Shown here: positions 38,132 through 48,137 of the stretch, piece by piece | Position numbering within the stretch: position 1 is the first letter of the stretch | Layout of the letters: every line of letters begins with the position of its first letter | Source of the DNA: an uncultured cyanobacterium | Lineage (GTDB): Bacteria; Cyanobacteriota; Cyanobacteriia; CACIAM-69d | Reading direction: 5' to 3' | NCBI GenBank assembly: GCA_937883785.1 | Contig: CALGDE010000114.1 | Location: 1-64,000 of the forward strand | Length of the DNA: 64,000 bases | Notes under the pieces: generated by a model | Seen by the model: the letters and a program-made list of their open reading frames with translations, nothing else | The model's database searches: none | What the model was told of the DNA's origin: nothing | Position numbers and translations under genes: made by a program

Positions 38132-39091
38132 TTACGTGCTGTGGCAACCCCCTTCAGTATGAATGTCGAGGGCGATCGCCTGTTGCCAAAGTTTGAGCAG
38201 GTGGTCTGCAGCTCCCGGTTCAGGGTTTTGCCAAAACACCTCGCCCTCAGGGTCCAAAACCTTACGGATGGGGATTAAACCGACGCCGCTGTTGCTGTAG
38301 GCGATCGCCTCCAAGGTCTTCACCCAGTGGGGCGTCCAGGGGCGAGAGGCCACGGTTTGACCCTTATCTTCAAGAATTTGAGTAAGAAATTGCTGACCGG
38401 TGCCGGGAAGGCGTTGACCCGTTTGACAATGATTTAACAGCGGCGGAATCCACCATTGCCCATCACCGTAGCCCCATAAATTTCCGGTAGCCGTTTCCAA
38501 CCAGTGCCCGTTATCGCTGGTCAAAATCGTTTCTTCCCCGTGGCGATTCCGCCCTTCGCGAGCGGCCAGCCAGGGAGCCAGATAATTGCTCGACTTATGT
38601 TCCGGCAAACTTCGCTGATAATAGGGCGGCGCAACCCAAACGGTGATCCCTCGCGTTTGCCTGTGGTGTAAGTCGGCGGGGAGCGATCGCCCGGTGATCC
38701 ACTCGGTGCCATCGGGAAACACCACAATGCGCACAACGGGATAATTCCCCTGAATATATTCAGCACCGGCACGGATGCGACTCCAGTTGGGCGCGGTGAA
38801 TCCAAGCTGGCGGGTGGCGTTGCGCAGGCGATCGCAATGGGCAGCCCACTGGGTGGCGGGATGATCCAAAGTGTTGTGGACCCGCAGCGTCGTAAATAAG
38901 GTAGCTCCGTAAATTAAACCGGGGTCGCTAATGGATAAGGTGATAGTGTCACCAAGCACCGGCTGACCGTTGTACCAATAGGTCGAGCCATTTTGCTGGT
39001 GCGCTTGTCTACTATTTACTTGTTTACTATTTACTTGTGTCCGATTGATTACTTCGGTTGGGGAATCGCTAGTGTTGGGGTCGCCGTTCAT
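38132..39091 (-). CDS. Class IV aminotransferase (aminodeoxychorismate lyase-like)
   Basis: A 319-residue PLP enzyme of fold type IV, closest in look to 4-amino-4-deoxychorismate lyase (PabC), which makes p-aminobenzoate for folate. The catalytic lysine is in HKSSNYLAPWLA, which replaces the usual K-[ST]xN(Y) segment. ILTSDNGHWLETATGNLW and the final SNSGVGLIPI match the phosphate-binding parts. The first 35 residues are low-complexity, with VNSKQVNSR encoded by a 16-base tandem repeat, so the true start may be downstream, near TYWYNGQPV. The 5' end overlaps the divergent DsbD_2-type gene. A branched-chain or D-amino-acid aminotransferase cannot be excluded. Confidence 0.82.
   Translation of the reverse strand: MNGDPNTSDSPTEVINRTQVNSKQVNSRQAHQQNGSTYWYNGQPVLGDTITLSISDPGLIYGATLFTTLRVHNTLDHPATQWAAHCDRLRNATRQLGFTAPNWSRIRAGAEYIQGNYPVVRIVVFPDGTEWITGRSLPADLHHRQTRGITVWVAPPYYQRSLPEHKSSNYLAPWLAAREGRNRHGEETILTSDNGHWLETATGNLWGYGDGQWWIPPLLNHCQTGQRLPGTGQQFLTQILEDKGQTVASRPWTPHWVKTLEAIAYSNSGVGLIPIRKVLDPEGEVFWQNPEPGAADHLLKLWQQAIALDIHTEGGCHST
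39003..39040. repeat. Short tandem repeat between divergent genes
   Basis: Two copies of a unit reading approximately CTACTATTTACTTGT lie in the shared 5' region of the aminotransferase and DsbD_2 genes. The repeat either encodes part of a nonconserved N-terminus or is non-coding promoter DNA. Confidence 0.6.
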
Positions 39092-40370
39092 CTCTGTTCT
39101 ACCTGTGTCCCCATTGGATTTGGGGCTAATGGTTGCCCTGGGATTTGTGGGCAGTTTTGGCCACTGCGTCGGTATGTGTGGGCCGCTGACGATCGCCTTT
39201 TCTTTGTCTAGCTCTGGGGCTAAACGGGCGGGCGAGTCCCATTCAGGGTCGCAAGGGAACGATAAAACTCAAACCGACACCTGGCGATCGCAACTGCAAT
39301 TTCACGGACTGCTTAATCTGGGGCGTTTGGTCAGTTATAGCCTGGTGGGTGCGATTATCGGCGGGCTGGGATCTGCCGTAGCCGCCGGGGGACAATGGTT
39401 TGGGGTGGGCAGCCCAGTGCGCCAGGGGCTCAGTATTTTGACCGGAGTGTCCCTCATTTGGTTTGGGCTGGTGCAAATTAAGCCCCAGTGGCTGCCGAAA
39501 ATCCCCGTGCTCCATCCCCTCAGCGGCGTCAAGGGACATCAGCGAATTAACGATTGGTTTGACCGCTTCGGTCGTAACGCCACCTGGTTTCAACCGGCGC
39601 TAATTGGGTTGCTCTGGGGCAGCATTCCCTGTGGTTTTTTATATGCCGCCCAGCTTAAGGCGATCGCCGCCGGCAGTCCGTTAGCGGGGGCGATTACGCT
39701 GCTATCCTTCGGCTTGGGCACGTTGCCGGTAATGATCGGCGTGGGCACCACCGTGGGGCAATTGGGGAGCGATCGCCGCAGCCAGCTTTTCCAATTGGGC
39801 GGCTGGATCTCCATGGTGGTGGGCGGTTTGACCCTATTGCGCACGGGGCAAATGGTGGACCACACCGGACACTGTGCTTTAATTTGCCTGATGCTGTCCC
39901 TAATGGCCCGCCCTATCGCGAACCTCTGGAGCGCACCGCTGAAATATCGCCGGGGCATCGGGGTGGCGGCCTATGTGTTGGCGTTAGCCCACTGTGCCCA
40001 TATGTTTGAGCATTCCTTTGAGTGGCAGTGGCAGGCGATTTTGTTCCTACCACCATCCAACCAGTGGGGCATTTGGGGGGGGGCGATCGCCCTAATCCTC
40101 TTAACCCCTGCCGCCCTTACCAGCTTTGATTGGGCGCAGAAAAATCTCGGCAAAGCTTGGCGATCGCTCCATCTCCTCAGCGTCCCTGCCTTTATTCTCG
40201 CCGCCGGCCACACCGTCTTCAGCGGCTCCAGCTATCTTGGTCAGATTGACCTGTCGAGACTGAATTGGGCTCGCACTGGGGTGGTGGTGTGTCTGGTGGC
40301 GATCGTCTGTGTAGCCCGATGGATCAAATGGCAAATCCCAAAACAACCGCCCCAAGGAAAGGCACTATAG
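39045..40370 (+). CDS. DsbD_2/SafE-type membrane protein fused to a ferric-reductase-like domain
   Basis: A 441-residue polytopic membrane protein. Residues about 25-265 form a DsbD_2 (TauE/SafE-like, CcdA-related) domain with the paired-cysteine signature GSFGHCVGMCGP and a second GSIPCGFLYAA. The C-terminal part resembles ferric-reductase/MsrQ haem-binding helices: RRGIGVAAYVLALAHCAHMF, then LTSFDWAQKNLGKAWRSLHLL and FILAAGHTVF, with histidines spaced for haem. The combination suggests electron or thiol transfer across the membrane, perhaps for copper or cytochrome assembly; that is inference. The ATG at 39045 overlaps the divergent gene by 47 bases, and a GTG at 39105 would avoid the overlap. 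Confidence 0.83.
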   Translation: MITSVGESLVLGSPFISVLPVSPLDLGLMVALGFVGSFGHCVGMCGPLTIAFSLSSSGAKRAGESHSGSQGNDKTQTDTWRSQLQFHGLLNLGRLVSYSLVGAIIGGLGSAVAAGGQWFGVGSPVRQGLSILTGVSLIWFGLVQIKPQWLPKIPVLHPLSGVKGHQRINDWFDRFGRNATWFQPALIGLLWGSIPCGFLYAAQLKAIAAGSPLAGAITLLSFGLGTLPVMIGVGTTVGQLGSDRRSQLFQLGGWISMVVGGLTLLRTGQMVDHTGHCALICLMLSLMARPIANLWSAPLKYRRGIGVAAYVLALAHCAHMFEHSFEWQWQAILFLPPSNQWGIWGGAIALILLTPAALTSFDWAQKNLGKAWRSLHLLSVPAFILAAGHTVFSGSSYLGQIDLSRLNWARTGVVVCLVAIVCVARWIKWQIPKQPPQGKAL

Positions 40371-41318
40371 ACCCCTCTGTGTTTGGATGGGCTGAATCAT
40401 GTCGCGATGAAGTTCGTTGAGCCCATTTTTGAATTTCTGGTTCGCAATGTTGTATTCGGGCGTCAACGAGTCCCCTGAAGATAATTGAGACGTCGAGTTT
40501 TGCGGCTCCTTCTCCCTAATAGACTCCAGCTCCACAAACATTGAATTAAGGGCTTCCAGAGCACCACCAATAACTCGTCGTTCCATCGCAGATTCAAGCG
40601 CTTCAGCCTTCTCTCCGTAGGATCGAAGTTCTTTCTGATGCTGCTCGCTTATCATCTGCCACTCTTTTAGATTACTAGTGGTGCCTTTTGCGATCACTGA
40701 ATGTAGCCTAACTAAGTCCGCATGCCAAGTCAGATACGATCGCAGTTGTGTTTCTTGCCATGCCTGCACCGTTTCTGCTGACTCTCCTTCCACCCCAAAG
40801 TTTATTTCCAAAAAAACGGAAACGTCATCACCTTCCCCAGTTTGAATCAGATCCTTAGGGCCGACCAAAGGTACATTTGCACTTCCTGAACTGCTGTAGT
40901 CCAGGGAGGTTGAAGTAGATTCGATCCGAAGACTAGCTCTATAAACGCCGCTTTCCAATCCATTTGGGGATCCAAGGGGCTCAGAACTAAACGATCCATC
41001 TTCGGCGATCGCCACCGTCAACGTTTGCTCAAACTCATTTCCCGCCGTCACCCCTTCAACATCCAGCGTAAACTCTGCCTTGTCTGAACCGATGATGGTT
41101 CCTTGAAGCTGAACCTGGTCATTAGGAAGTCCCAAGAATTCGACTTGTATGGTTGTTTGGGAATTACCCTTAACGGATTCCTCACCGGCGGGAGCACTGG
41201 AAGAACTTGCTGACACGGCCTCTGTTTCCGCTTCAGATTTTGGTTGCTGAGGGGGTTCAGCACCACAGCCCACAAGTCCAAGGGTGATGAGTGCAAAGGC
41301 TGCAAAAGTTAATCGCAT
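40365..41318 (-). CDS. Hypothetical lipoprotein
   Basis: A 317-residue protein with a lipoprotein signal (AFALITLGLVGC, lipobox LVGC near residue 18). A Ser/Ala/Glu-rich linker follows, then a beta-sandwich-like domain at about residues 55-180 (TTIQVEFLGLPNDQVQLQG, ESGVYRASLRIES). The C-terminal part is helical (residues about 185-290) and ends IQPIQTQRGL. No family is recognised. It is exported and probably anchored to a membrane. It converges with the DsbD_2/ferric-reductase-like gene, overlapping by six bases at their stops. Confidence 0.65.
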   Translation of the reverse strand: MRLTFAAFALITLGLVGCGAEPPQQPKSEAETEAVSASSSSAPAGEESVKGNSQTTIQVEFLGLPNDQVQLQGTIIGSDKAEFTLDVEGVTAGNEFEQTLTVAIAEDGSFSSEPLGSPNGLESGVYRASLRIESTSTSLDYSSSGSANVPLVGPKDLIQTGEGDDVSVFLEINFGVEGESAETVQAWQETQLRSYLTWHADLVRLHSVIAKGTTSNLKEWQMISEQHQKELRSYGEKAEALESAMERRVIGGALEALNSMFVELESIREKEPQNSTSQLSSGDSLTPEYNIANQKFKNGLNELHRDMIQPIQTQRGL

Positions 41319-41432
41319 TTGAGGGGGGCGGCAAAGTAAGGATCATATCTTCCGCAAATACTGTAGCGGTCTACCCTCAAGTGCTTTTCCACCCATTGCA
41401 GGTATTTTAAGTGTCCACCCCTGGAAGTTTTT

Positions 41433-42017
41433 CTAGTCGTCGTCGATTTCTGCCATTTCGATGGTGCGTCCTTGCCAATCTTTCACCAGGAAATTTAACG
41501 GGCGATCGCTGCGAATTTTATTCTTCAGTCCCCGCATTTGCACCCGCAGCAAAATCTGTTCCAAACAATCGCGATCAAAGCACACGTGGCGTTGACTGTT
41601 TTTGTAACCAAAAGTGGCACCGGAAATCACGTGAACCTGCACGTTTTTTTTAAGCTGATACCAAAGCCCCTCCGGGCGATCCGTCGGCGACATGGCCCGT
41701 GTGGGGGGATTGTAAGTGGTGGGCGATAGGTACAGCGGGTCAAACCCAGAGGTGCCCAGGGTTTGCTCATAGTTGTAATAGTACTGAAGGGGCACATCCG
41801 CCGCCGCAAAATTCAGGTCGCCCTCGTAAAACTGTCGCGCCACCTCCAAGTCCGACACCATCACCGTATAAACCTTCGGCGCACTGGTGAGAAACATCCA
41901 CATGGCACCACCGTAGGCCATCAAAAGCAACACCATAATCCCCTGGGTGGAAAACAGCGTATCCAAGGGAAGTCCAAAGAGGGCGATCGGTAGTGCCAGG
42001 GACGAGGAATAGATCAC
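41433..42017 (-). CDS. Membrane-anchored VOC (glyoxalase-like) protein
   Basis: About 194 residues. An N-terminal hydrophobic segment (IMVLLLMAYGGAMWMFL) anchors it. The rest looks like a single vicinal-oxygen-chelate (glyoxalase-like) module: VYTVMVSDLEVARQFYEGDL at the start, RHVCFDRDCLEQILLRVQMRG in the middle, and FLVKDWQGRTIEMAEIDDD at the end. A catalytic metal set is not obvious (one His, some Glu), so it may be a binding protein. The start used is a GTG at 42017 with GGAG just upstream; a TTG at 42029 is in frame. The gene lies near the Fe-S genes on the same strand, but no link is evident. Confidence 0.7.
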   Translation of the reverse strand: MIYSSSLALPIALFGLPLDTLFSTQGIMVLLLMAYGGAMWMFLTSAPKVYTVMVSDLEVARQFYEGDLNFAAADVPLQYYYNYEQTLGTSGFDPLYLSPTTYNPPTRAMSPTDRPEGLWYQLKKNVQVHVISGATFGYKNSQRHVCFDRDCLEQILLRVQMRGLKNKIRSDRPLNFLVKDWQGRTIEMAEIDDD

Positions 42018-42179
42018 GGGCGACTCCAAAAAGCAAGGCTATCAGTGCGTCTAGATCCATCCTAAACGCTGAACAAAATATGGGGCACGTGAAAGTACAC
42101 CGAACAAAAGGCTGAAACCTTTGTAATGCGTTTCACGCACCCTACGAAAAGATGCTTACGTTGTTTTAAATGCGGCAGC

Positions 42180-42509
42180 TTAGGACGCGAGGGCAACCGT
42201 CAACATCTCCTTTAGCTGATCACTTTGGTAAAGCTCAATCATGATGTCGGAGCCCCCCACAAATTCCCCATTCATGTACACCTGGGGAATGGTGGGCCAG
42301 TTGGAATATTCTTTAATGCCTTGGCGAATCTCTGGGTCTGACAGTACATCGAAGGTTTCAAATGGTACGCCAAAGCTGTTTAAGATTTGCACCACATTGT
42401 TGGAAAAACCGCACTGGGGCATTAACTTGGTGCCCTTCATAAACACGAAAACCTTGTTGTCAGCAACCAACTTGTCAATGCGTTCTTTAACGGCTGGATC
42501 TAGTGCCAT
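42180..42509 (-). CDS. grxD: Monothiol glutaredoxin (CGFS type, Grx4 family)
   Basis: A 109-residue glutaredoxin with the single-cysteine active site CGFS in [14 protein letters not shown]. Other family features are VFMKGTK near the N-terminus, the [19 protein letters not shown] turn with the glutathione-binding TIPQ, and the final helix. CGFS glutaredoxins bind a bridging [2Fe-2S] cluster with glutathione and pass it to targets, often in complex with BolA. I chose the ATG at 42509 because the family starts there; the frame extends to 42581. It lies 115 bases downstream of bolA, in line with the suf genes. Confidence 0.96.
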   Translation of the reverse strand: MALDPAVKERIDKLVADNKVFVFMKGTKLMPQCGFSNNVVQILNSFGVPFETFDVLSDPEIRQGIKEYSNWPTIPQVYMNGEFVGGSDIMIELYQSDQLKEMLTVALAS

Positions 42510-42623
42510 AACTTGTCTACCAGTAAGCTCAATAAACTTAGAAATAAGGACGAAATAAATGCGGAGAAACGCTGCTAGCAAGGATATTCTACAGTCAGTT
42601 TCCTGCTCGCTATTTGGAGTGGT

Positions 42624-42878
42624 TTAGGATTGCGATGCTTGCCAAGCTGCAGGGGTGTAGGTCTTTAGGGCAAGGGCATGAATAGCATTGCTATCGAGCT
42701 CATCTTGCAGCGCACCGTAGACTAACTGATGTTGCTTCACAAGGCTTTTTCCTTCAAAAGCGGAAGAAACAACCAGAGCTTGATAGTGGTCGCCGCCGCC
42801 GGTTAAATCCTGCACCTCCACATGGGCATCGGGCAGTTTTGAGGCAATGGTGTCTTTGACCAGTTGGGGACTCACCAT
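42624..42878 (-). CDS. BolA family protein
   Basis: An 84-residue BolA protein with the class II KH-like fold. Recognisable are [31 protein letters not shown] (cut here: the loop GGGDHYQ carries the key His) and the conserved [12 protein letters not shown] near residue 60, whose second His is a known Fe-S ligand position. BolA proteins form hetero-complexes with CGFS glutaredoxins to sense or move Fe-S clusters. Its place directly between sufS and grxD fits that role well. The ATG at 42878 is standard. The next gene upstream, sufS, ends about 90 bases away. Confidence 0.93.
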   Translation of the reverse strand: MVSPQLVKDTIASKLPDAHVEVQDLTGGGDHYQALVVSSAFEGKSLVKQHQLVYGALQDELDSNAIHALALKTYTPAAWQASQS

Positions 42879-42971
42879 AGTTGAGAAAGGTTTAGGTAAC
42901 GGTTAAATAACGGCTTGATAGTGACCAGGAATCGCTGCTAAGTCAGCGTATTTTCAACTTAGTGTAAGGAA

Positions 42972-44237
42972 TCAGTCGTCCATTACGCTAGCGAAAAATT
43001 CCAGGGTGTCTTGTAATGCCGTTAGGAACTGGTCGATTTCGTCGTGGGTGTTGTAAAAGGACAGGCTGGCGCGGGCGGTGGCGCTGACCTTGAGGTGCTT
43101 GTGCAGGGGCTGGGTGCAGTGGTGACCGGATCGGATGGCAATGCCCGATTGGTCAATTAGGGTAGCTAGGTCGTGGGCATGAACGGCTTCCGTAGTGAAG
43201 GCTGCCAATGCGGCACGACCGGTTCCGTCGGCGCTTGGCTGGGGACCGTAAAGGGTGATGCCGTCGATTTGGCTTAGCCCGTCAAATAAATGGCGGGTTA
43301 GTTCGGCTTCGTAGGCGTGGATGTTGTCCATTCCCAGGTTGCTTAAGTAATCCACGGCGGCTCCTAGGGCGATCGCCTCCCCAATGGCCGGCGTTCCCGC
43401 TTCAAATTTATGGGGCAATTCCGCGTAGGTGGAGTGCTCTAGGGACACATCGGCGATCATTTCGCCGCCCCCTAGAAACGGCGGCATGGACTCTAGTAAA
43501 TCCAGCTTGCCGTAAAGAAAACCGATGCCCGTGGGACCGCACATTTTATGTCCCGATGCCACCAGCCAGTCGCAATCCAGCGCCTGTACATCGATGGGCA
43601 TATGGGGAATGCTTTGGCAGGCGTCCAGCAATACCTTTGCACCAACTTTGTGGGCTAGGGGAATCACTTTGTCGACGGGGGTTTCGCAGCCCAAGGTATT
43701 GGACACGTGGACAATAGAAACCAGCTTGGTGCGATCGCTCAGCAGCGATTCAAACTGCTTCAGGTTAAATTCCCCAGTCTCTGTCGGTTCCACAAACTTT
43801 AGAACTGCCCCCGTCCGCTGAGCAACAAACTGCCAGGGAATCAAATTGCTGTGGTGTTCCATCACCGACAGAATAATTTCATCGCCGGCCGTCAGAGCGC
43901 TCATGCCCCAACTATATGCCACCAAATTAATCGCCTCGCTAGCATTGCGGGTATAGACAATTTCCTGGCGCGAGGAGGCATTGATAAACGCCGCCAACTT
44001 ATCCCGCGTGGCTTCGTAGGCATCGGTAGCGCGGTTGCTGAGGGTGTGGGCACCGCGATGGACGTTGGCGTTGTCCCCTTCGTAATAGTCCCGCAGTGCG
44101 TTGATGACGGCGGTGGGCTTTTGGGAAGTGGCGGCATTGTCCAGGTACACCAGAGGATGTCCGTTAACTTCTTGGTGAAGTATCGGAAAATCTTGGCGCA
44201 CCTGGGATGCAAGGGTTTTGGAAGCGGTTGCAACCAT
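42972..44237 (-). CDS. sufS: Cysteine desulfurase SufS
   Basis: A 421-residue group II cysteine desulfurase. It takes sulfur from cysteine as a persulfide for Fe-S cluster assembly. The PLP-lysine is in [17 protein letters not shown], and the active-site cysteine is in [11 protein letters not shown], a motif particular to SufS/CsdA. The N-terminal [11 protein letters not shown] and HRGAHTLS are present. Length is normal. It follows sufD by about 50 bases in the sufBCDS operon. The SufE partner is not in the window. The ATG at 44237 has no rival nearby. Confidence 0.97.
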   Translation of the reverse strand: MVATASKTLASQVRQDFPILHQEVNGHPLVYLDNAATSQKPTAVINALRDYYEGDNANVHRGAHTLSNRATDAYEATRDKLAAFINASSRQEIVYTRNASEAINLVAYSWGMSALTAGDEIILSVMEHHSNLIPWQFVAQRTGAVLKFVEPTETGEFNLKQFESLLSDRTKLVSIVHVSNTLGCETPVDKVIPLAHKVGAKVLLDACQSIPHMPIDVQALDCDWLVASGHKMCGPTGIGFLYGKLDLLESMPPFLGGGEMIADVSLEHSTYAELPHKFEAGTPAIGEAIALGAAVDYLSNLGMDNIHAYEAELTRHLFDGLSQIDGITLYGPQPSADGTGRAALAAFTTEAVHAHDLATLIDQSGIAIRSGHHCTQPLHKHLKVSATARASLSFYNTHDEIDQFLTALQDTLEFFASVMDD

Positions 44238-44287
44238 GGCTTTGCAGTTGTTGGAGACTAAGTAAACGTAAACGGGGGGAGTGGGCT

Positions 44288-45679
44288 TTAGCTATTGGCG
44301 CGGATTTGGGCAGCGATCGCGGTAGCCAAAGGACTGCGGAGGGATTGCACAGGCAAACGCTCTAAAATTTCCCCCACAAATCCATCGAGCAATAGTCGCC
44401 GCGCCGCCATTTCATCGAGCCCTCGGCTGCGCAGGTAGAAAATTTCGTTGTCTTCTAACTGGCTAACGGTGGCGCCGTGGGTACATTTCACATCGTCAGC
44501 AATAATTTCTAGCTGGGGTTTGGTGTCTACCCGCGCCTTCGATGACAGCAGCAAGTTGCGATTTAACTGGGCTGCGTCCGTTTGCTGCGCCTGTTGTCCC
44601 ACAAAAACCCGACCGTTAAACACCGTATGCCCGCGATCGTTGGCGACGCACTTGTGCAAGTGGTCGGCGGTGCCATGGGGATGTTGCAGGTTTAGGAAGG
44701 TGTGGGTGTCGCTGGTTTGGCGCTCCGTAGCCACATTCAATCCGTTAAATGCCGTGTGGGTGCCCGGTCCCTTTTGGGAAACCGCCAAGTTATGGCGAGA
44801 GACCCGCGCCCCCGCATCTAGGGAAGTTAAGGTGTAGCGACTATCTCGGGCTTGGCTCACCGCCGTATTGCCAATATGAAATGCCGTCAGCGTATCTCGC
44901 TGCACCCGAGCATGGTTAATTTCTGCGTTGTCCGCCAGGGAAATTTCCGTTACCCCGTTCACCCAGTAGGGCGCATCAGAATCGTCGGTATGTTCCAAAG
45001 CGCGGTGCTCTTCCACCACGGTGCAGCGGCTATTAGTGCCCACTTTCACCAAACAGCGAGGCTGAGCGATCGCCCCGGTCCCCGCACTTAAAAACACCAC
45101 GTGAATGGGCAGCTCAATATCCGCATTGCGCCCCACGGAAATCACCGCCACCTCGTTCACCGCCGAGGTATTTAAAGCAGTAAACGCCTCAGCGCTGGTT
45201 TGGATTTTGCCCAAATTGCTTTCCACGGTGGCGTTCAGCACGCTGTCGTGACCAGCGGACCAGGCGCTAACGGTAACCTTATCCGCCAGCTCGCCCAGCG
45301 CACTTAGGTCGGACAACTCCGGTGAATGGCGACCGTTAATAAACACGATGCGGCTGCCGGGGGCTTCTTCAATGGCCACATCCGCCGCCGTAATGCCGGG
45401 GGTTGCGATCGCCCCAGCCACAGAAAATTCAATATCTAGCAGCGGCGACAAATCGGTAAATCGCCAGTCCTCATCGCGGGTGGACGGTAATGCTAGCTCT
45501 TGGGCGATCGCCGTTGCTTTGGACCGCACTTCTCCCACCCAACCGGTGGCAGCATCGGAATCAGCGGTCACCGTCTTCAGCAACTGGCTCCAATAATCCA
45601 CCCGCTGGGAGTTAACTTTCTTGCTGGAATTGCCGCCGGGATTATTACCTGCGGCTTGACTATCAGTGGTTCCCATCAT
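44288..45679 (-). CDS. sufD: Fe-S cluster assembly protein SufD
   Basis: A 463-residue SufD subunit of the SufBC2D scaffold. The N-terminal half has [28 protein letters not shown]. The beta-helix core holds [22 protein letters not shown], and the C-terminal [21 protein letters not shown] with FYLRSRGL. SufD forms the cluster-building interface with SufB and docks SufC. I chose the ATG at 45679 (MMGTTDSQ), seven bases past the sufC stop and with GGGGG upstream; the frame reaches to 45730 inside sufC, which is less likely. It sits between sufC and sufS in the usual operon order. Confidence 0.95.
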   Translation of the reverse strand: MMGTTDSQAAGNNPGGNSSKKVNSQRVDYWSQLLKTVTADSDAATGWVGEVRSKATAIAQELALPSTRDEDWRFTDLSPLLDIEFSVAGAIATPGITAADVAIEEAPGSRIVFINGRHSPELSDLSALGELADKVTVSAWSAGHDSVLNATVESNLGKIQTSAEAFTALNTSAVNEVAVISVGRNADIELPIHVVFLSAGTGAIAQPRCLVKVGTNSRCTVVEEHRALEHTDDSDAPYWVNGVTEISLADNAEINHARVQRDTLTAFHIGNTAVSQARDSRYTLTSLDAGARVSRHNLAVSQKGPGTHTAFNGLNVATERQTSDTHTFLNLQHPHGTADHLHKCVANDRGHTVFNGRVFVGQQAQQTDAAQLNRNLLLSSKARVDTKPQLEIIADDVKCTHGATVSQLEDNEIFYLRSRGLDEMAARRLLLDGFVGEILERLPVQSLRSPLATAIAAQIRANS

Positions 45680-45686
45680 GCGCCCC

Positions 45687-46475
45687 CTAAGCCTCCACCA
45701 ACGTGGGCTCAAGATCATCCACCCAGTCATAACCCTTCTCTTCCAGCTCCAGCGCCAGTTCCTTGCCGCCGGTTTTGATGATGCGACCGTCCCGCATTAC
45801 GTGCACAAAATCAGGAACGATATAGTCCAACAGCCGCTGGTAGTGGGTAATGACCAACATGGCATTCTTTTCGGTGGACAGTTGATTAACGCCGCCCGCC
45901 ACAATGCGCAGGGCGTCAATGTCCAAACCGGAATCAGTTTCATCCAAAATCGCTAAAGTGGGCTCCAACAGCGCCATTTGCAGAATTTCGTTGCGCTTTT
46001 TCTCGCCCCCAGAAAATCCCTGGTTAACGCTGCGCTCTAGGAATGCCGGGTCCATTTGCACCACATCCAGCTTTTCCCGCACCAAATCATCAAAATCAAA
46101 GGGATCCAATTCCTCTAATCCCTGATGCACTCGCCGCGCATTGGTAGACTCCCGCAGGAAATCCAAGTTGCTCACCCCAGGAATTTCCACCGGGTATTGA
46201 AACGCCAGAAAAATGCCTTCGCGCGATCGCTCCTCGGGCTCCAATTCCAGCAAATCCTTGCCTTGAAAATCCACCTCACCGCCGGTCACTTCATAGGTGG
46301 GATGTCCCGCCAACACCTTCGACAGGGTACTTTTACCGGATCCATTGCGCCCCATAATGGCGTGGATTTCACCGGCTTTAATTTCAATGCCAAACTTTTT
46401 CAAAATCTCCTTGCCGTCAATGCCAGCCTGAAGATTCTTAACCGATAAAATCGTCGATGCGTTCTCTACAATCAT
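45687..46475 (-). CDS. sufC: Fe-S cluster assembly ATPase SufC
   Basis: A 262-residue ABC-type ATPase that powers the SufBC2D scaffold in the cytoplasm. Walker A is [17 protein letters not shown] near residue 41, the signature [17 protein letters not shown] near residue 154, and Walker [13 protein letters not shown] follows. The H-loop is in VITHYQRLL. Length and motif spacing are normal. The ATG at 46475 is 113 bases after sufB. It is translated with sufD, seven bases away. Confidence 0.97.
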   Translation of the reverse strand: MIVENASTILSVKNLQAGIDGKEILKKFGIEIKAGEIHAIMGRNGSGKSTLSKVLAGHPTYEVTGGEVDFQGKDLLELEPEERSREGIFLAFQYPVEIPGVSNLDFLRESTNARRVHQGLEELDPFDFDDLVREKLDVVQMDPAFLERSVNQGFSGGEKKRNEILQMALLEPTLAILDETDSGLDIDALRIVAGGVNQLSTEKNAMLVITHYQRLLDYIVPDFVHVMRDGRIIKTGGKELALELEEKGYDWVDDLEPTLVEA

Positions 46476-46587
46476 AGGATCGCCGTTAACCCCTCAAAAT
46501 AACTCAGCCGAACTAACTCAAATCCCCAAAACGGCATCGGGCAACCACCGAAGGATCGCCCGACACCGCAATTCCAATCCCTAGCCT

Positions 46588-48030
46588 TTACCCAACGGAA
46601 CCTTCCAGCTTCAGGCTCAATAGCTTATCAGCCTCAGCGGCAAACTCCATCGGCAATTGGTTAAACACGTCCTTACAGAACCCTGACACCATCATGGACA
46701 CCGCATCCTCAGCGGAAATTCCCCGCTGAGCCAAGTAAAACAACTGGTCTTCACCAATTTTTGACGTCGATGCTTCGTGCTCCACCTGACCGGCTTCATT
46801 TTGCACCTGGATATAGGGGTAGGTGTTCGCCATGGCGCGATCGCCAATCAGCATCGAATCACACTGGGAATAATTGCGAGCCCCCTTCGCCTTTGGCGCA
46901 ATCTTCACCAACCCTCGATAGCTGTTTTTCGACTGCCCGGCGGAAATGCCCTTCGAAATAATCGTGCTGCGGGTATTTTTGCCCACGTGGATCATTTTGG
47001 TGCCGGTATCCGCCTGCTGATGATTATTGGTCAGCGCCACCGAGTAAAACTCACCCACGGAGTTGTCGCCCTTTAGGATGCAGCTGGGATACTTCCAGGT
47101 AATTGCCGAACCGGTTTCCACCTGGGTCCAGGAAATCTTGGAATTAACGCCAGCGCACAGGCCCCGCTTAGTAACGAAGTTGTAGATGCCGCCTTTGCCA
47201 TCTTTGTCGCCAGCAAACCAGTTTTGCACCGTGGAATACTTAATTTCCGCGTTGTCCAGAGCCACCAGCTCCACCACCGCCGCGTGCAGCTGATTGCTGT
47301 CATACATAGGCGCAGTGCAGCCTTCCAGGTAGCTAACGTAGCTCCCCTCTTCCGCCACAATCAACGTGCGCTCAAACTGTCCCGAGTCGCCGTTGTTAAT
47401 GCGGAAATAGGTGGACAGCTCCATGGGGCAATTAACACCCTTGGGAATGTACACAAATGAGCCTTCGCTAAACACCGCCGAGTTCAGCGCAGAAAAATAG
47501 TTGTCGCCCGCAGGAACCACCGACCCCAAATACTTTTCCACCAGTTCGGGATAGTCCTTGACCGCCTCCGACAGGGAGCAGAAAATAACGCCGTGCTCCG
47601 CCAGTTTTTCACGATAGGTGGTAGCAATGGAAACGCTGTCGAAAATGGCGTCTACGGCTACATTGCTCAGGCGCTTTTGCTCCGACAGGGGAATTCCCAA
47701 TTTGTCGAAGGTTTCCAACAGGGTCGGGTCCACTTCATCCAAGCTTTGCTTTTTCTTCTCTTGCTTGGGCGCGGAATAATAAACGATTTTTTGATAATCG
47801 ATGGGAGGATAGTCCACATCGGGCCAGGTGGGCTCCGTCATTGTCAGCCAGCGACGATAAGCCTTAAGCCGAAACTCCAGTAAAAACGCTGGCTCGTTTT
47901 TCTTTGCAGAAATCGCTCGAATAACGTCCTCATTCAGCCCAGGGGGCAGAGAGTCCGCCTCAATGTCGGTTACAAACCCATACTTATAGGGCTGATCAAC
48001 CAGAGTTTTAACAGAAGCACTCATAGACAA
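46588..48030 (-). CDS. sufB: Fe-S cluster assembly protein SufB
   Basis: A 480-residue SufB, the scaffold subunit on which [4Fe-4S] clusters form. It shows [33 protein letters not shown]-like [47 protein letters not shown] and the C-terminal [27 protein letters not shown] (split here at conserved points: EHEAS and LFYLAQRG). It is the first gene of sufBCDS, transcribed away from sufR, with two SufR-type operators in the 289-base gap to the sufR start. The start is an ATG at 48030, and an ATG at 48024 is also in frame. Confidence 0.97.
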   Translation of the reverse strand: MSMSASVKTLVDQPYKYGFVTDIEADSLPPGLNEDVIRAISAKKNEPAFLLEFRLKAYRRWLTMTEPTWPDVDYPPIDYQKIVYYSAPKQEKKKQSLDEVDPTLLETFDKLGIPLSEQKRLSNVAVDAIFDSVSIATTYREKLAEHGVIFCSLSEAVKDYPELVEKYLGSVVPAGDNYFSALNSAVFSEGSFVYIPKGVNCPMELSTYFRINNGDSGQFERTLIVAEEGSYVSYLEGCTAPMYDSNQLHAAVVELVALDNAEIKYSTVQNWFAGDKDGKGGIYNFVTKRGLCAGVNSKISWTQVETGSAITWKYPSCILKGDNSVGEFYSVALTNNHQQADTGTKMIHVGKNTRSTIISKGISAGQSKNSYRGLVKIAPKAKGARNYSQCDSMLIGDRAMANTYPYIQVQNEAGQVEHEASTSKIGEDQLFYLAQRGISAEDAVSMMVSGFCKDVFNQLPMEFAAEADKLLSLKLEGSVG

Positions 48031-48076
48031 ATGCCGTGAAACGTCGCTAGGAAACAGGGATGATGTTAGTCGCTTT

Positions 48077-48104
48077 ACTTAAACAACAGTTGTGTTGTTT
48101 AAGT
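48077..48104. promoter_or_regulatory. SufR operator 1
   Basis: Core CAAC-AGTTGT-GTTG at 48084-48097, matching the CAAC-N6-GTTG motif known for cyanobacterial SufR. It is embedded in a longer perfect palindrome: arm ACTTAAACAACA, four central bases, arm TGTTGTTTAAGT. It lies 47 bases from the sufB start, near or within the sufB promoter. Confidence 0.85.
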
Positions 48105-48123
48105 TGCCACTAGATTACTTTAG

Positions 48124-48137
48124 CAACAGTATTGTTG
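48124..48137. promoter_or_regulatory. SufR operator 2
   Basis: A second CAAC-AGTATT-GTTG site, exactly 40 bases (core to core) from the first, between sufB and sufR. It could serve sufR autoregulation or cooperative binding with operator 1. Confidence 0.82.
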
